Shown: positions 1-8,356 of the stretch, piece by piece
Layout: every line of letters starts with the position of its first letter
How positions within the stretch are numbered: the first letter of the stretch is position 1
Source of the DNA: Micromonosporaceae bacterium
Lineage (GTDB): Bacteria > Actinomycetota > Actinomycetes > Mycobacteriales > Micromonosporaceae
DNA: 28,571 nt
Direction: 5' to 3'
Assembly: GCA_003543035.1 (NCBI GenBank)
Contig: DPJL01000387.1
Span: forward strand, 1-28,571
Translations under genes and position numbers: made by a program
Notes under the pieces: model-generated
Seen by the model: only the letters and a program-made list of their open reading frames with translations
What the model was told of the DNA's origin: nothing
Database searches by the model: none

Positions 1-2
1 CG

Positions 3-1091
3 CTCTACGCCTTGTCCGCCCTCTTTGCTTGGATCACCTCGACCTCCTCGACACTTCCCGCGCATCGCGCCTGGGGTGAGTTCGCCGTCTGGGGCTACGG
101 TGCCGCCGCGCTGCTGGTTTTCGTCTTCTTCCGGAAACGCCTTTGGCTCACCATCCTGGCGTGGATCGGTACCGCCTTGGTGCCGTTGGTGATCCTGGCC
201 CAACGCGGCTTGTACCAGGAGGAAGTGTTCGTTGTCGAGGAGTCGGCACGGCGGTTCCTGGAAACCGGGACGCCTTACCTCGATCGGGCCGCAATCGCGG
301 CTCTGCCCGAGCCGCTTCTCGCTTACACGCCCTACCAACCGGGCATGGCGATCTTTGGTCTTCCCCGAGCCCTGATTGGGGACTACTGGTGGACCGACGC
401 TCGGGTGTATTTCGCCCTCGCCACGGCCGCCGCTCTGTTCGGCGCGGCGCGGCTGCTTTGGCCCCACCGCCACCTTGTCCGGGCGATCCAGTTCGCCACG
501 GTGCTGCCCCTTTGCGCGCTCACTTTGGCGACCGGTGGGGACGATTTGCCGGTACTCGCGTTATGCCTCTTGGCATTTGCGTTTGCAGCCCGGGAGCGTT
601 TCGGATGGGCCGGAGTCGCGATTGGACTGGCCGCCGCAATGAAACTCTTCGCGTGGCCGGTGGCGCTGGTGCTCGGCATCTATGCGGTCAGCCGACGCTA
701 TACCGTTGCCGCCATTGGCGTTCCGCTTGCCGCGATGGTGCCGGTGCTGGCAATCAACGCGAATTCGTTCGTGGAGAACGTGATTCGTTTCCCAACCGGC
801 CAAGGTCTCGTGACGAGCCCGGCTGCTTCTCCGCTGGTCGGATATCTCATCGCGCAGCACCTGCCGAACGGCCGGCTCATTGCGCTCGCGCTACTGCTGG
901 CGGTCGGGTTCGGCCTCGCTGCCTATCTGGCCAAGAACCAGCCACGTGATGCGAGAGCCGTCGCCATCATCTGCGCGATCGGCTTGCTCGCCGCGATTCT
1001 CCTCATGCCGTCGACGCGCTTCGGGTACCTGCTCTACCCGGTCGCCTTCGCCTTCTGGGCGCCGTGCCTTCGCAATGTGGAGCCTCGATGA
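3..1091 (+). CDS. GT87-like polytopic membrane glycosyltransferase (5' partial)
   Basis: The frame is open from the window edge, so the true start is probably upstream; an in-frame TTG at 12 is the first possible start inside the window. The product (about 360 residues visible) is almost entirely hydrophobic, with roughly eight to ten membrane segments. The extracytoplasmic loop with YTPYQPG and the later GDDLPVLAL and AAMKLFAWP motifs resemble the GT87/DUF2029 family of GT-C fold, polyprenyl-phosphate-sugar-dependent mannosyltransferases of actinomycetes. These use lipid-linked sugars on the outer face of the cytoplasmic membrane to build cell-envelope glycans. The protein ends with a short basic tail (NVEPR). 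Nothing downstream is on the same strand until 8357. The family call rests on the overall pattern and a few motifs; a different GT-C family is possible. Confidence 0.6.
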   Translation, partial: LYALSALFAWITSTSSTLPAHRAWGEFAVWGYGAAALLVFVFFRKRLWLTILAWIGTALVPLVILAQRGLYQEEVFVVEESARRFLETGTPYLDRAAIAALPEPLLAYTPYQPGMAIFGLPRALIGDYWWTDARVYFALATAAALFGAARLLWPHRHLVRAIQFATVLPLCALTLATGGDDLPVLALCLLAFAFAARERFGWAGVAIGLAAAMKLFAWPVALVLGIYAVSRRYTVAAIGVPLAAMVPVLAINANSFVENVIRFPTGQGLVTSPAASPLVGYLIAQHLPNGRLIALALLLAVGFGLAAYLAKNQPRDARAVAIICAIGLLAAILLMPSTRFGYLLYPVAFAFWAPCLRNVEPR

Positions 1092-1124
1092 AACATGTTG
1101 CCGTCAGCTGGCTTGGTCGAAAAA

Positions 1125-1158
1125 TCCGCCTGCCCCAGACGATCCTGAGGCAGGCGGA
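1125..1158 (-). terminator. Rho-independent terminator of the RHS transcript
   Basis: A 10-bp perfect inverted repeat (TCCGCCTGCC at 1125-1134, GGCAGGCGGA at 1149-1158) with a 14-nt loop. Read on the minus strand the stem is followed by a run of five T, and it lies 17 bp after the stop of the small membrane gene. It therefore ends the RHS/small-protein transcript. It may also act weakly on the plus-strand glycosyltransferase gene that ends at 1091. Confidence 0.75.
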
Positions 1159-1175
1159 CTGATGGGAGTCGATTC

Positions 1176-1454
1176 CTAGAGCTTTACTTGGGTCTCGTTC
1201 GATACCTGTACGAACGGGGCAACGAAGATCGCCAGGAGTCCACGATTCATGACATCCCAGGTTGTTTGTTTGTCGAACCGTCGTGTTTTGGTTATCAGCC
1301 AAGCCATGAGCAGGCCGACTGGCCAACCACAAACGATGCCCCAGAAGTTAGCATCGCCAGCAAATAAGAGGAAGGTACCTCCGATCTCCGCGACCACGCC
1401 TGTTACGAACAGGAGCCAAGTCAAGAGCCGTCGGCCATTCGCATCGAGGAGCAC
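1176..1454 (-). CDS. small membrane protein after RHS, candidate immunity protein
   Basis: A 92-residue protein. I chose the GTG at 1454 because GGAGGT sits six bases upstream; the longer ATG reading would run into the 3' end of the RHS gene. The protein has two clear membrane segments (about residues 11-32 and 38-55, around LLTWLLFVTGVV and FWGIVCGWPVGLLMAWLI) and a third weaker hydrophobic stretch near 70-82, separated by a basic loop (TKTRRFDKQ). It starts 20 bp after the RHS stop and is followed by a terminator, so the two genes form one unit. I recognise no family. Small genes directly behind polymorphic RHS toxins usually encode the cognate immunity protein. A membrane immunity protein would suit a membrane-acting tip, but this is inference from position. 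Confidence 0.65.
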   Translation of the reverse strand: MLLDANGRRLLTWLLFVTGVVAEIGGTFLLFAGDANFWGIVCGWPVGLLMAWLITKTRRFDKQTTWDVMNRGLLAIFVAPFVQVSNETQVKL

Positions 1455-1474
1455 CGTCGTACCTCCGTTCCCGC

Positions 1475-4400
1475 CTAGCTGCCTGATGTGTAAGTGGTGT
1501 CGTCCGACCAGCCGCTTACGAAAGGTTCGTTTCCCCATGGAAGCGAGATCACGTGACGGGTACGTACTTGTGTGACCTCCGCTGTTGAACGGTACTCCCA
1601 GTGCCCATCCTCACGGCCGACCCACCGTCGCTCAACCTTGTCACGATCACGGTACTGGAACGACTTCTCCTTCAAGAAGCCCAGGGCAGCACCCAGTCCT
1701 GCGCCAGCGGGTCCGGTCAGACCCAACCCCACAATTGCAGCATTTTTCGAAAAGTCCTGCGTGTTCCACCAACTATCGATCCATGGGGTCTCAACCCATG
1801 GTGTATAGCTAACAAACTCCCATTCACCATCGCATTTGCCGGGGTTCTGCGAACACCACATATCTGGTGTGTAGCCAGGCATAGGAACCTGACCGCCGCT
1901 TGGACTCGGAGTGCCGAGTGGCTGGGAGGAAGGTCCCCCGTTGGCCGTCGGTGCGGGGATGACTGTGGGTTGGGATGTGGTGGGTTTCTTCTCCGGCTTG
2001 CAATTGGGCGCGCAGGGAGCGACATAGCTTTGCGGCTCGCCAGTGACAATGTATCCGCCGCCTGGCTTAGGTGTGGCGGTCTGGTGGCATCCGTCGTCCC
2101 CACATATGATCAGGCCGCTCGGATCCTTCCACGTAACCGGGTTGCTATTGGCGTATGTATAGGCGTGCCACTGCTGAGGATCGTTTAGGTCCATGATTGG
2201 GTCTGCGGAGATGAATCGGCCGAGGTTGGGGTCGTATTCGCGTGCGCCGAGGTGGGTGAGGCCGGTGTCGTCTTTGGTGCCGCCGACGTAGTTCTTGGTA
2301 CCGGCCCAGGTGGGTTGTGCTGCGCGGGTTTCGCCGTACGGCATGAAGCGGCGCCGGTTAGCGGTAAGGGTCACTGCGTCGATCTGGACAGTGCTAGTGC
2401 CTTGATGATTGCTGCAGATCCATTTGAGTCCGGCTGCGTCGCGGACGGCGAGGCCGGCGTAGTACCGCCGCCCAAGTGGGTTCGCGGTGCCGATCTTTTC
2501 GAGTTCAGTGCCGTCGGGCAGGTACAGGGTGGACTTGGACGGGGTGTTGGCGATGAGCCTGTTGCCGGAGCTGTCGTAGATGTAGGAGGCGACAGCGTTG
2601 GTGCCTTCCTGCACGGCGGCCGGGTGGCCTTCTTTGTCCCAGGTAAGGGTTTGGGCGGCACCGGTTTCGGTGGTGCGGGTGGTGGTGTTGCCGCGGGTGT
2701 CGTAGCTGAACGTCCGTGTTGGTGTTCCCGCCAACGGCCCGGTGGCGTTGACGTTCTTGATCTGGTGGGGTTTGACGCCGTGGGTGGTGCCGACGTCGTA
2801 GGTCCAGTCGGTGTTGCCTGCTACTGGGTCGATGTCTTTTTGGGTGAGGCGGTTTCCGATGGTGTCGAAGGTCCATTGCCGCCAGTAGGGGTCGGCGCCG
2901 GTCCGCTGGGGGGTGGTGCAGCCGGTGCCGATGGCGGCTTGGGTCCAGGCTTCGGTCATGCGGCGCAGGTGGTCGTATTTGAAGCATTCAACCTGGTCAC
3001 GAACGCTGTCGGTCGTCCCGGCGGCGTAGGTGATGTTGCCGGCGTTGTCGTAGGCGTAGTCGGTGGAGTATTTGGTGGTGAACGTTCCAGGCGTGGTTTC
3101 GATGTCCACTGCGGACAGTGACACTCGCCGGGTGTCGGCGAAGTAGGAGTTGGACAGTTTCACCTGTTTGCCTGCGGCGCCGAGCCATTGGGCGGAGACG
3201 AGACCGTCGTATTTGTACTCGGTGTCGGCGACATAGGTTTGGCTGCCGCCGGACCATGTGCCGGTCATGGTTTGGGCGAAGCCGTTGTTGTCGTAGGTGT
3301 GGGTGATTGTTTCGGCGGGTAGGCCGCCCACGCCGGGCTGGGTTTGGGTGGCGATGGCGCCGTTGGGTTTGTACGCGTTGGCGACTGTGTAGGTCAGCAC
3401 GCCACCGCCAGCGGCGAATCCGGGGATGGTTTGAGTGGCCGACAGCGGACGGTAGGCGTCGTCGTAGGAGCCGACGGCGGTGGTATAGGTGTTCGCGCCG
3501 TCATAGCGGCTTGACGAGGTCAGCTGTCCTTTCGCGACGGTGTCGTACAGCCAGGACGCGCGCAGGGTGCCGGTGAGCGTGTCTTCCCGGACTTCGGTTT
3601 TGCGGCCGTCGTATTTGTACGCCAGCTTGTTGCTATTGCCGTCGACGGTCTCGGTGACCTGCCCGGCGTCGTCGTGGGCGGTGGTGCTGATACCAGCGTC
3701 CGGGTCGACGGCCTTGGTTTGGCGGCCCAGCAGGTCGTAGTCGTAAGTCCACTGGTTACTACCGGGGTCGGTGACCGTTTTGAGGCGGCCCAGCCTGTCG
3801 TAGGTGTAGGCGGTTTTGTCGAACGAGCCGGTGAAGCCGGTCGCGGACTGATACTGGCGTTTCTCGACCACTCGGCCACGGACGTCGAACAAGTCCTGGG
3901 TGACCGTACCGCCGGTGGGCGGGATGACACCGCTGCGATCGCCCTCATAATTGGTATTCGTTTCGAATTGCTTGACGTCTGCTTTGTATAGCTGCTCGAA
4001 CGTTTTGCGGCCGGCGCCGTCGTACACGTAGCGGGTTTGCCGGTCGATGTCGGCGTCACCATTGGTTGGCCACACCAGCGTCGAGTTCGGCGCGGACGCC
4101 GAGTTGTAGAAGATCGACGTCTTCGCGGTCAGACCGCGGGTGTCGTAGCGGGTGTCGGTGATGGTGCGTTTGCCGTCCTCGGTGACTGTCTGGGTTTGCC
4201 GTGGCCGCATCCGGCCGTCGAACATCTCAAAGGAGCTGATCTGGTTGCCGTTGGGGCCCAGCGTCTTCGTCTCGGTGTAGGGCCACGACGTCTTGGTGAT
4301 CGAGTAGGTGTAGGCGACGTTGGGGTGGGTGCCGGTGTTGCCGGGCTGGCGCACCGACGTCACCCGCCCCAGCGGGTCATAGCCGCCGCTGGTGACTTTG

Positions 4401-7400
4401 CCGTTGGCATCGGTGACCGCCAGCGGCAAACCCCGCAACACATCGAACGTAGTCGTGGTATCAAATCTGGTGCCGCCGGTGACCGGCGCCGGTGTGGTGG
4501 TCTTGGCCAAGGACAGCAGCCCGGCACTGTTGTGGGTGTAGACAGTGACGGTTTCCCGGTTCAGCGGATCCTTGGCGGAGGTGACCCGCCCCCACACGTC
4601 ATAGACCTTGTTCTCAGCGATGAAGGTGGAGCTAACGGATGAGCAGCCACCACCCCGTCGAGGAATGCACACGTAGGTCTTCAGCGTCTCGACCTTGGTT
4701 GGATCACCCTTAACAGGCGGTGTATTCAGCGTGCTTTGGTTGTCGTAGTAGGTTCTGACCTCGCCCAGCTTCTTTGGCGTGAGGTCGCCGCCGCAACTAA
4801 CGCCGAATGTCTCTGTCTTGTTCGGATAGTTAATCAAATGGTCGGTGATGTTCATCCAGTAGCTGTATTTGGTACACACGTCATCGGTGTCCAAGACCGG
4901 GCTGGTCTGGCCCAAATCATTGGTCTGGGTCAGCGTCCCGTAGGTGGTGTTCCACGTAGACACGGTTTCGGTAGTACGCCACGACCCGTCCGCGATCTTG
5001 GTGTAGGTCTTCTTGGACGTGTTGCGGGTCAGGTAGGCGTAGCGTTCCGGCGGGGTCTGCCAGGCGGGTAGCGCCCCACCGGCGGTGGTGGCGATCACGC
5101 TTGGAGTGTGAATTGTTTTGGATAGTTCCGGGCCGGAGGCTCCGTCATAGACGATTTCTTCGCGGACCTGCCCGCCCAGCGCCGCGTGGTCGGTGACGCT
5201 GCCGCCTTCGCTGTCCACGACCGATGACTGGCGCCAGAACTCCTGGCCCGGGTCCAGGCCGGTGTCGCGGTCCAGGCCGCGGTAGTAGACACGTTTGGTT
5301 TTCGACTGGGTACCACCGGCGGCACCCACGGTGGTGATCACGGTCGGATATCCCTTCCAGGACGACATCGCCTTATTCGGCGACGCCCACACACTCGACG
5401 AATACCCCCATAGCACCAGCGGGTGATTCGAGGAAGCGCCGTCCATGGTGTAGGTGTAGGCGGTTTCCACCGGCGGTGACCCACCGACCAGATCGGTTTC
5501 GGTGATCTTGTTGACGACGAACTTGTGCCACCACGACCATTCCGGCGGCGCCTGCCTGTTGGTGGTCCATTGCATGAAGCAGCGGGAGGCGTTGTGGTTG
5601 TAGTTCGGCCACTGCGATTGGCTCTTGCCTGCCCACCAGGTGCACGCGTCGCCCGGCTCATTCGTGGGCAGATATGAGACTTCAATGCGCCCGCCGGCTT
5701 CGGTGTCCAAATAGTCGATGCGATATTTCTGCGGGTCGGCCATGTTCGCGTTCGGGTCATAGTCGGCCCGGTTACGGTCTTTACGCCCATGAGTCGTCAA
5801 CGCCGGCATGGTGATCGACGCGCCGGCGGCGTCAAAACCCTTGCGGGTAACCGAATCCAGCCACAGCGTCGGCACGTCGGTGCCGCCAGGAAACGACTGC
5901 CCCAAAGTCCATTCGTCGACCGGCTTGTAGTCTGTTCCAGAACCGGTCCACACCTTCGTCGTGATCTTCGTCAGGCGTTTGGTGGTCCAATACGACGGCG
6001 ACAAATTGTTGTTACATGGGGCCACATCACATTTGAGATCCCACGGCGTGTCCGGCCAGTTCACGTTCGGACTGCAATCGGATGCCACGCACCGATCCGA
6101 GTTGGTGAACTCCACCACCGCAGCAGGGGTGATAGTGGTCTCGCTGCCCACCCGAGTGCCGTACTCGATACGTTCCAGCACCGCATCCCGGTGATACGAG
6201 ACCGTGGACTGCCCGGAGTTGTTCGACCCGGCCAGATTGTCAAAACGGCTGTACCAGTACGACATCGAGTTGCCGCGGGTATCCACCACATAATCGAGAT
6301 TCCACCGGTAGGCCTTGGTGCAATGCGAATACGTATAGCCCGACGAGTGAAAACACGGCTCACCGCTGTGATTGGCGAACATCTCCTGCGTCAACACCGA
6401 CTGGGTCTCCCGCGCCCCGCTGGTCCAGCCAGGCAGACGCTGCATCCCGAAAAACCATTGCGTCCCATCAGTCGTGGTCACCTTCCAATGACCTGACGCA
6501 ACGACCTGCTCAACTCGGGCCACATCATCGGCGGCGACCTTCCACACATTCGCCGTCCCCGTCGGCACCAACTCACCCGAACGCCCCGACCACGACAACT
6601 GGAAATTCTCATGCCGCCAACACGGATCCCCAGTAGCGTTCGTCCACGTCGCAGGATGATCAGCACTGTTATCCGACACGCACGGCCTAAACGTCGACTC
6701 GATAAAACCACCGCCCGCCAACGACCAACCCTCACCCAGCGGACCGTTCTGCACATGTTCCGCCGCCGTCTGACCATCCACAGTGGCCGACGAATAGTCC
6801 AGCGACAACTTCGGCGACAAACTCCCCGGAACAGGCGGCGTCGCCAGTGGATAGTTGTAAGAGAAATTGCCACTGGCACCAGTCTGCAACCAGGTACCAG
6901 ACTCCCTCAGATCCGTCTTGCCAAACGTGCCAACGCCCCTGGCATCGGCTGACGCCGACAACGTCACCACCATCGATTCTTGCGGAGCAGATACATCCGC
7001 CCGTGCACCGACAGGCGATTCGGCACCGATCATCGCCTGTTCCTTAGCAGACAAAGGCTTACCCGCCAGCCCAGCCAAGGGCGTGGCCAGATCGATGTTG
7101 GCCGAGAGGACTCCGGACCGGAAATCGTTTACAGAGTCCAAAAACACCCCAGCACACGCGCCCTTGAGCGCCTGCTCACGCGGCACAGCTGCCAGGCCGC
7201 ACTCCGGAAGAAGCCGCAACCCCAGCCGAGAGGCATACACCCCACCAAAAGCCTGCCGGAAACCGGAATAGTCCACCTCTATCCGGACCTTCGCCGGGCC
7301 CGTCCCGCCATCGGCGCGCGACAACCTGAAAGCCACGGGCGCCCCACCGCGCTGCGCGACACCTCGATCCAACACCTCGATTCGCACCCTCGCCGGAGCC

Positions 7401-7774
7401 GGCTCGGCCAATCCCGCCAAGCCACGAGAAGACAGATCGTCGCCGGAAACTATCCGAGAAACTTTGATCGGCAGACCGCCCACACGAGCTGGCACAACTG
7501 TCGGCACATCCATAACCGCTGAAGCCGGCGTCGGCCACACCACCCGAGCTGCGGTGTGCGGCGCCATCTTTGGCAGTGTCGCCAGGCCTTTAGCTACTGG
7601 CGCCACAGGGACTGACATATCGCTGAGGCTCGCTGGCTCAGCCCCGACGGCGGCTGGTGGCACCCCCATAACCATTCCGCTGACCAGCGAGGCGACCAGC
7701 ACTCCTATCAGGAGTCGGCGCCGCACTTTGCCGCGACGGTTGAACACGAACAGTTCCGCTGGATGGTCTAACAT
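1475..7774 (-). CDS. RHS/YD-repeat secreted polymorphic toxin-like protein
   Basis: A 2,099-residue protein. The ATG at 7774 is preferred because GGAG lies seven bases upstream; a TTG at 7816 would add 14 residues. The N-terminus has a basic region (RRGKVRRR), a hydrophobic core and an AVGA-type cleavage site, so it is a long Sec-type signal peptide. Around residues 270-500 is an SpvB/TcdB-like region (SPKLSLDYSS, GEGWSLAGGG). From about 1060 to 1880 come YD repeats (YDxxGRxxxxxx) and the RHS-associated core: PYGETRAAQ, GLTHLGAREYDPNLGRF, then NPVTWKDPSGL. The 211 residues after DPSGL are a variable tip: a Pro/Ser/Thr-rich linker with Cys pairs, a glycine-rich hydrophobic stretch (AAIVGLGLTGPAGAGLGAAL) and a charged, Trp-rich end. 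RHS shells encapsulate and deliver C-terminal toxins. I recognise no known toxin fold in the tip, so its activity is open. Confidence 0.9.
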   Translation of the reverse strand: MLDHPAELFVFNRRGKVRRRLLIGVLVASLVSGMVMGVPPAAVGAEPASLSDMSVPVAPVAKGLATLPKMAPHTAARVVWPTPASAVMDVPTVVPARVGGLPIKVSRIVSGDDLSSRGLAGLAEPAPARVRIEVLDRGVAQRGGAPVAFRLSRADGGTGPAKVRIEVDYSGFRQAFGGVYASRLGLRLLPECGLAAVPREQALKGACAGVFLDSVNDFRSGVLSANIDLATPLAGLAGKPLSAKEQAMIGAESPVGARADVSAPQESMVVTLSASADARGVGTFGKTDLRESGTWLQTGASGNFSYNYPLATPPVPGSLSPKLSLDYSSATVDGQTAAEHVQNGPLGEGWSLAGGGFIESTFRPCVSDNSADHPATWTNATGDPCWRHENFQLSWSGRSGELVPTGTANVWKVAADDVARVEQVVASGHWKVTTTDGTQWFFGMQRLPGWTSGARETQSVLTQEMFANHSGEPCFHSSGYTYSHCTKAYRWNLDYVVDTRGNSMSYWYSRFDNLAGSNNSGQSTVSYHRDAVLERIEYGTRVGSETTITPAAVVEFTNSDRCVASDCSPNVNWPDTPWDLKCDVAPCNNNLSPSYWTTKRLTKITTKVWTGSGTDYKPVDEWTLGQSFPGGTDVPTLWLDSVTRKGFDAAGASITMPALTTHGRKDRNRADYDPNANMADPQKYRIDYLDTEAGGRIEVSYLPTNEPGDACTWWAGKSQSQWPNYNHNASRCFMQWTTNRQAPPEWSWWHKFVVNKITETDLVGGSPPVETAYTYTMDGASSNHPLVLWGYSSSVWASPNKAMSSWKGYPTVITTVGAAGGTQSKTKRVYYRGLDRDTGLDPGQEFWRQSSVVDSEGGSVTDHAALGGQVREEIVYDGASGPELSKTIHTPSVIATTAGGALPAWQTPPERYAYLTRNTSKKTYTKIADGSWRTTETVSTWNTTYGTLTQTNDLGQTSPVLDTDDVCTKYSYWMNITDHLINYPNKTETFGVSCGGDLTPKKLGEVRTYYDNQSTLNTPPVKGDPTKVETLKTYVCIPRRGGGCSSVSSTFIAENKVYDVWGRVTSAKDPLNRETVTVYTHNSAGLLSLAKTTTPAPVTGGTRFDTTTTFDVLRGLPLAVTDANGKVTSGGYDPLGRVTSVRQPGNTGTHPNVAYTYSITKTSWPYTETKTLGPNGNQISSFEMFDGRMRPRQTQTVTEDGKRTITDTRYDTRGLTAKTSIFYNSASAPNSTLVWPTNGDADIDRQTRYVYDGAGRKTFEQLYKADVKQFETNTNYEGDRSGVIPPTGGTVTQDLFDVRGRVVEKRQYQSATGFTGSFDKTAYTYDRLGRLKTVTDPGSNQWTYDYDLLGRQTKAVDPDAGISTTAHDDAGQVTETVDGNSNKLAYKYDGRKTEVREDTLTGTLRASWLYDTVAKGQLTSSSRYDGANTYTTAVGSYDDAYRPLSATQTIPGFAAGGGVLTYTVANAYKPNGAIATQTQPGVGGLPAETITHTYDNNGFAQTMTGTWSGGSQTYVADTEYKYDGLVSAQWLGAAGKQVKLSNSYFADTRRVSLSAVDIETTPGTFTTKYSTDYAYDNAGNITYAAGTTDSVRDQVECFKYDHLRRMTEAWTQAAIGTGCTTPQRTGADPYWRQWTFDTIGNRLTQKDIDPVAGNTDWTYDVGTTHGVKPHQIKNVNATGPLAGTPTRTFSYDTRGNTTTRTTETGAAQTLTWDKEGHPAAVQEGTNAVASYIYDSSGNRLIANTPSKSTLYLPDGTELEKIGTANPLGRRYYAGLAVRDAAGLKWICSNHQGTSTVQIDAVTLTANRRRFMPYGETRAAQPTWAGTKNYVGGTKDDTGLTHLGAREYDPNLGRFISADPIMDLNDPQQWHAYTYANSNPVTWKDPSGLIICGDDGCHQTATPKPGGGYIVTGEPQSYVAPCAPNCKPEKKPTTSQPTVIPAPTANGGPSSQPLGTPSPSGGQVPMPGYTPDMWCSQNPGKCDGEWEFVSYTPWVETPWIDSWWNTQDFSKNAAIVGLGLTGPAGAGLGAALGFLKEKSFQYRDRDKVERRWVGREDGHWEYRSTAEVTQVRTRHVISLPWGNEPFVSGWSDDTTYTSGS

Positions 7775-8068
7775 GGCCAAGCTCCGATCAAGAAGATTGT
7801 CAGGCGGGCACCGCAAGGCTTGGCGAAACTGGGCTGACCCTTGCGGTGAACCGAAGCAGAACCACGGCTACGCCGAGGCATCACTGCCACTTCCTTTCGT
7901 CAATGGAACAGAGAGACTCCACATCGGACGAGCACCACGTGCGTCCGAAATGGCAGATGTGTAACTCTCGATAGAGCCCTGTGAATGCGAAGGGCATTAT
8001 CAAGACGTGATGATCTAAGGTTGGCGAGTTGCGATCCTGGCTTTTTTTGACTGGATCGCCGTACTGGC

Positions 8069-8144
8069 AGACAGGGTCAGCCGATCATCCAGCGCAGGGT
8101 GCCTGCCCCCGTCATTGCAGGCACGCCAATTTCGAACCCTGTCT
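8069..8144. repeat. nested inverted repeat
   Basis: The outer arms AGACAGGGT (8069-8077) and ACCCTGTCT (8136-8144) enclose an inner perfect 8-bp stem, GTGCCTGC (8099-8106) and GCAGGCAC (8117-8124), with a 10-nt loop. The element would form a two-level stem-loop in RNA or a cruciform in DNA. It lies between divergent genes and could be a regulator site, a structured leader or a mobile-element remnant. I see no homology that decides this. Confidence 0.55.
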
Positions 8145-8156
8145 ATATCGCAGGCG

Positions 8157-8195
8157 GGTCCTGGCAATCACCGATGACGGCGCCATGCCAGGACC
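8157..8195. repeat. 10-bp perfect inverted repeat
   Basis: GGTCCTGGCA (8157-8166) and TGCCAGGACC (8186-8195) are perfect inverted copies separated by 19 bp. The spacing between arm centres is about 29 bp. It lies about 160 bp before the first BTAD regulator and is an operator candidate, or a stem-loop in its leader. Confidence 0.55.
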
Positions 8196-8356
8196 GAACA
8201 ACGTAACCATTGCCGCGGTCTCTCGACAGCGTCTGCTTCGGCAGGATCTCGGCGCCTCGTGCGTCCTAACACGTTGCATACCTCCGCAGATCGAGCGATA
8301 GTCAGGTGGCTAGTTTCGCCGGAGGCGGTTACACATTGGCAACACGAAGATCGTCT

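Larger units (their letters stand above)
7775..8356. other. 582-bp non-coding divergent region
   Basis: This is the intergenic space between the RHS gene (minus) and the first BTAD regulator (plus). I find no convincing gene: a 90-codon reading frame at 8029-8301 lacks a ribosome site and has an odd composition. The region holds two inverted-repeat structures (listed separately), a T7 run near 8044 and presumably the promoters of both flanking genes. I could not assign -35/-10 elements with confidence. Confidence 0.6.

Noticed and set aside
2252..3121. 289-codon Gly/Val-rich plus-strand frame opposite the RHS gene
   Set aside because: It is a mirror of the YD-repeat coding sequence; low-complexity composition and no start signal.
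5789..6496. 235-codon plus-strand frame opposite the RHS gene
   Set aside because: It is basic and proline/arginine-rich, the usual appearance of antisense to GC-rich coding DNA.
8070..8143. tRNA-like segment: 7-bp GACAGGG/CCCTGTC ends, 74 nt long, with a TTCGAA stretch
   Set aside because: The T-arm does not pair, the anticodon-like stem has a 10-nt loop, and no D-arm is seen.
8029..8301. 90-codon plus-strand frame before regulator copy 1
   Set aside because: No ribosome site, unusual residue composition, and it overlaps the inverted repeats.
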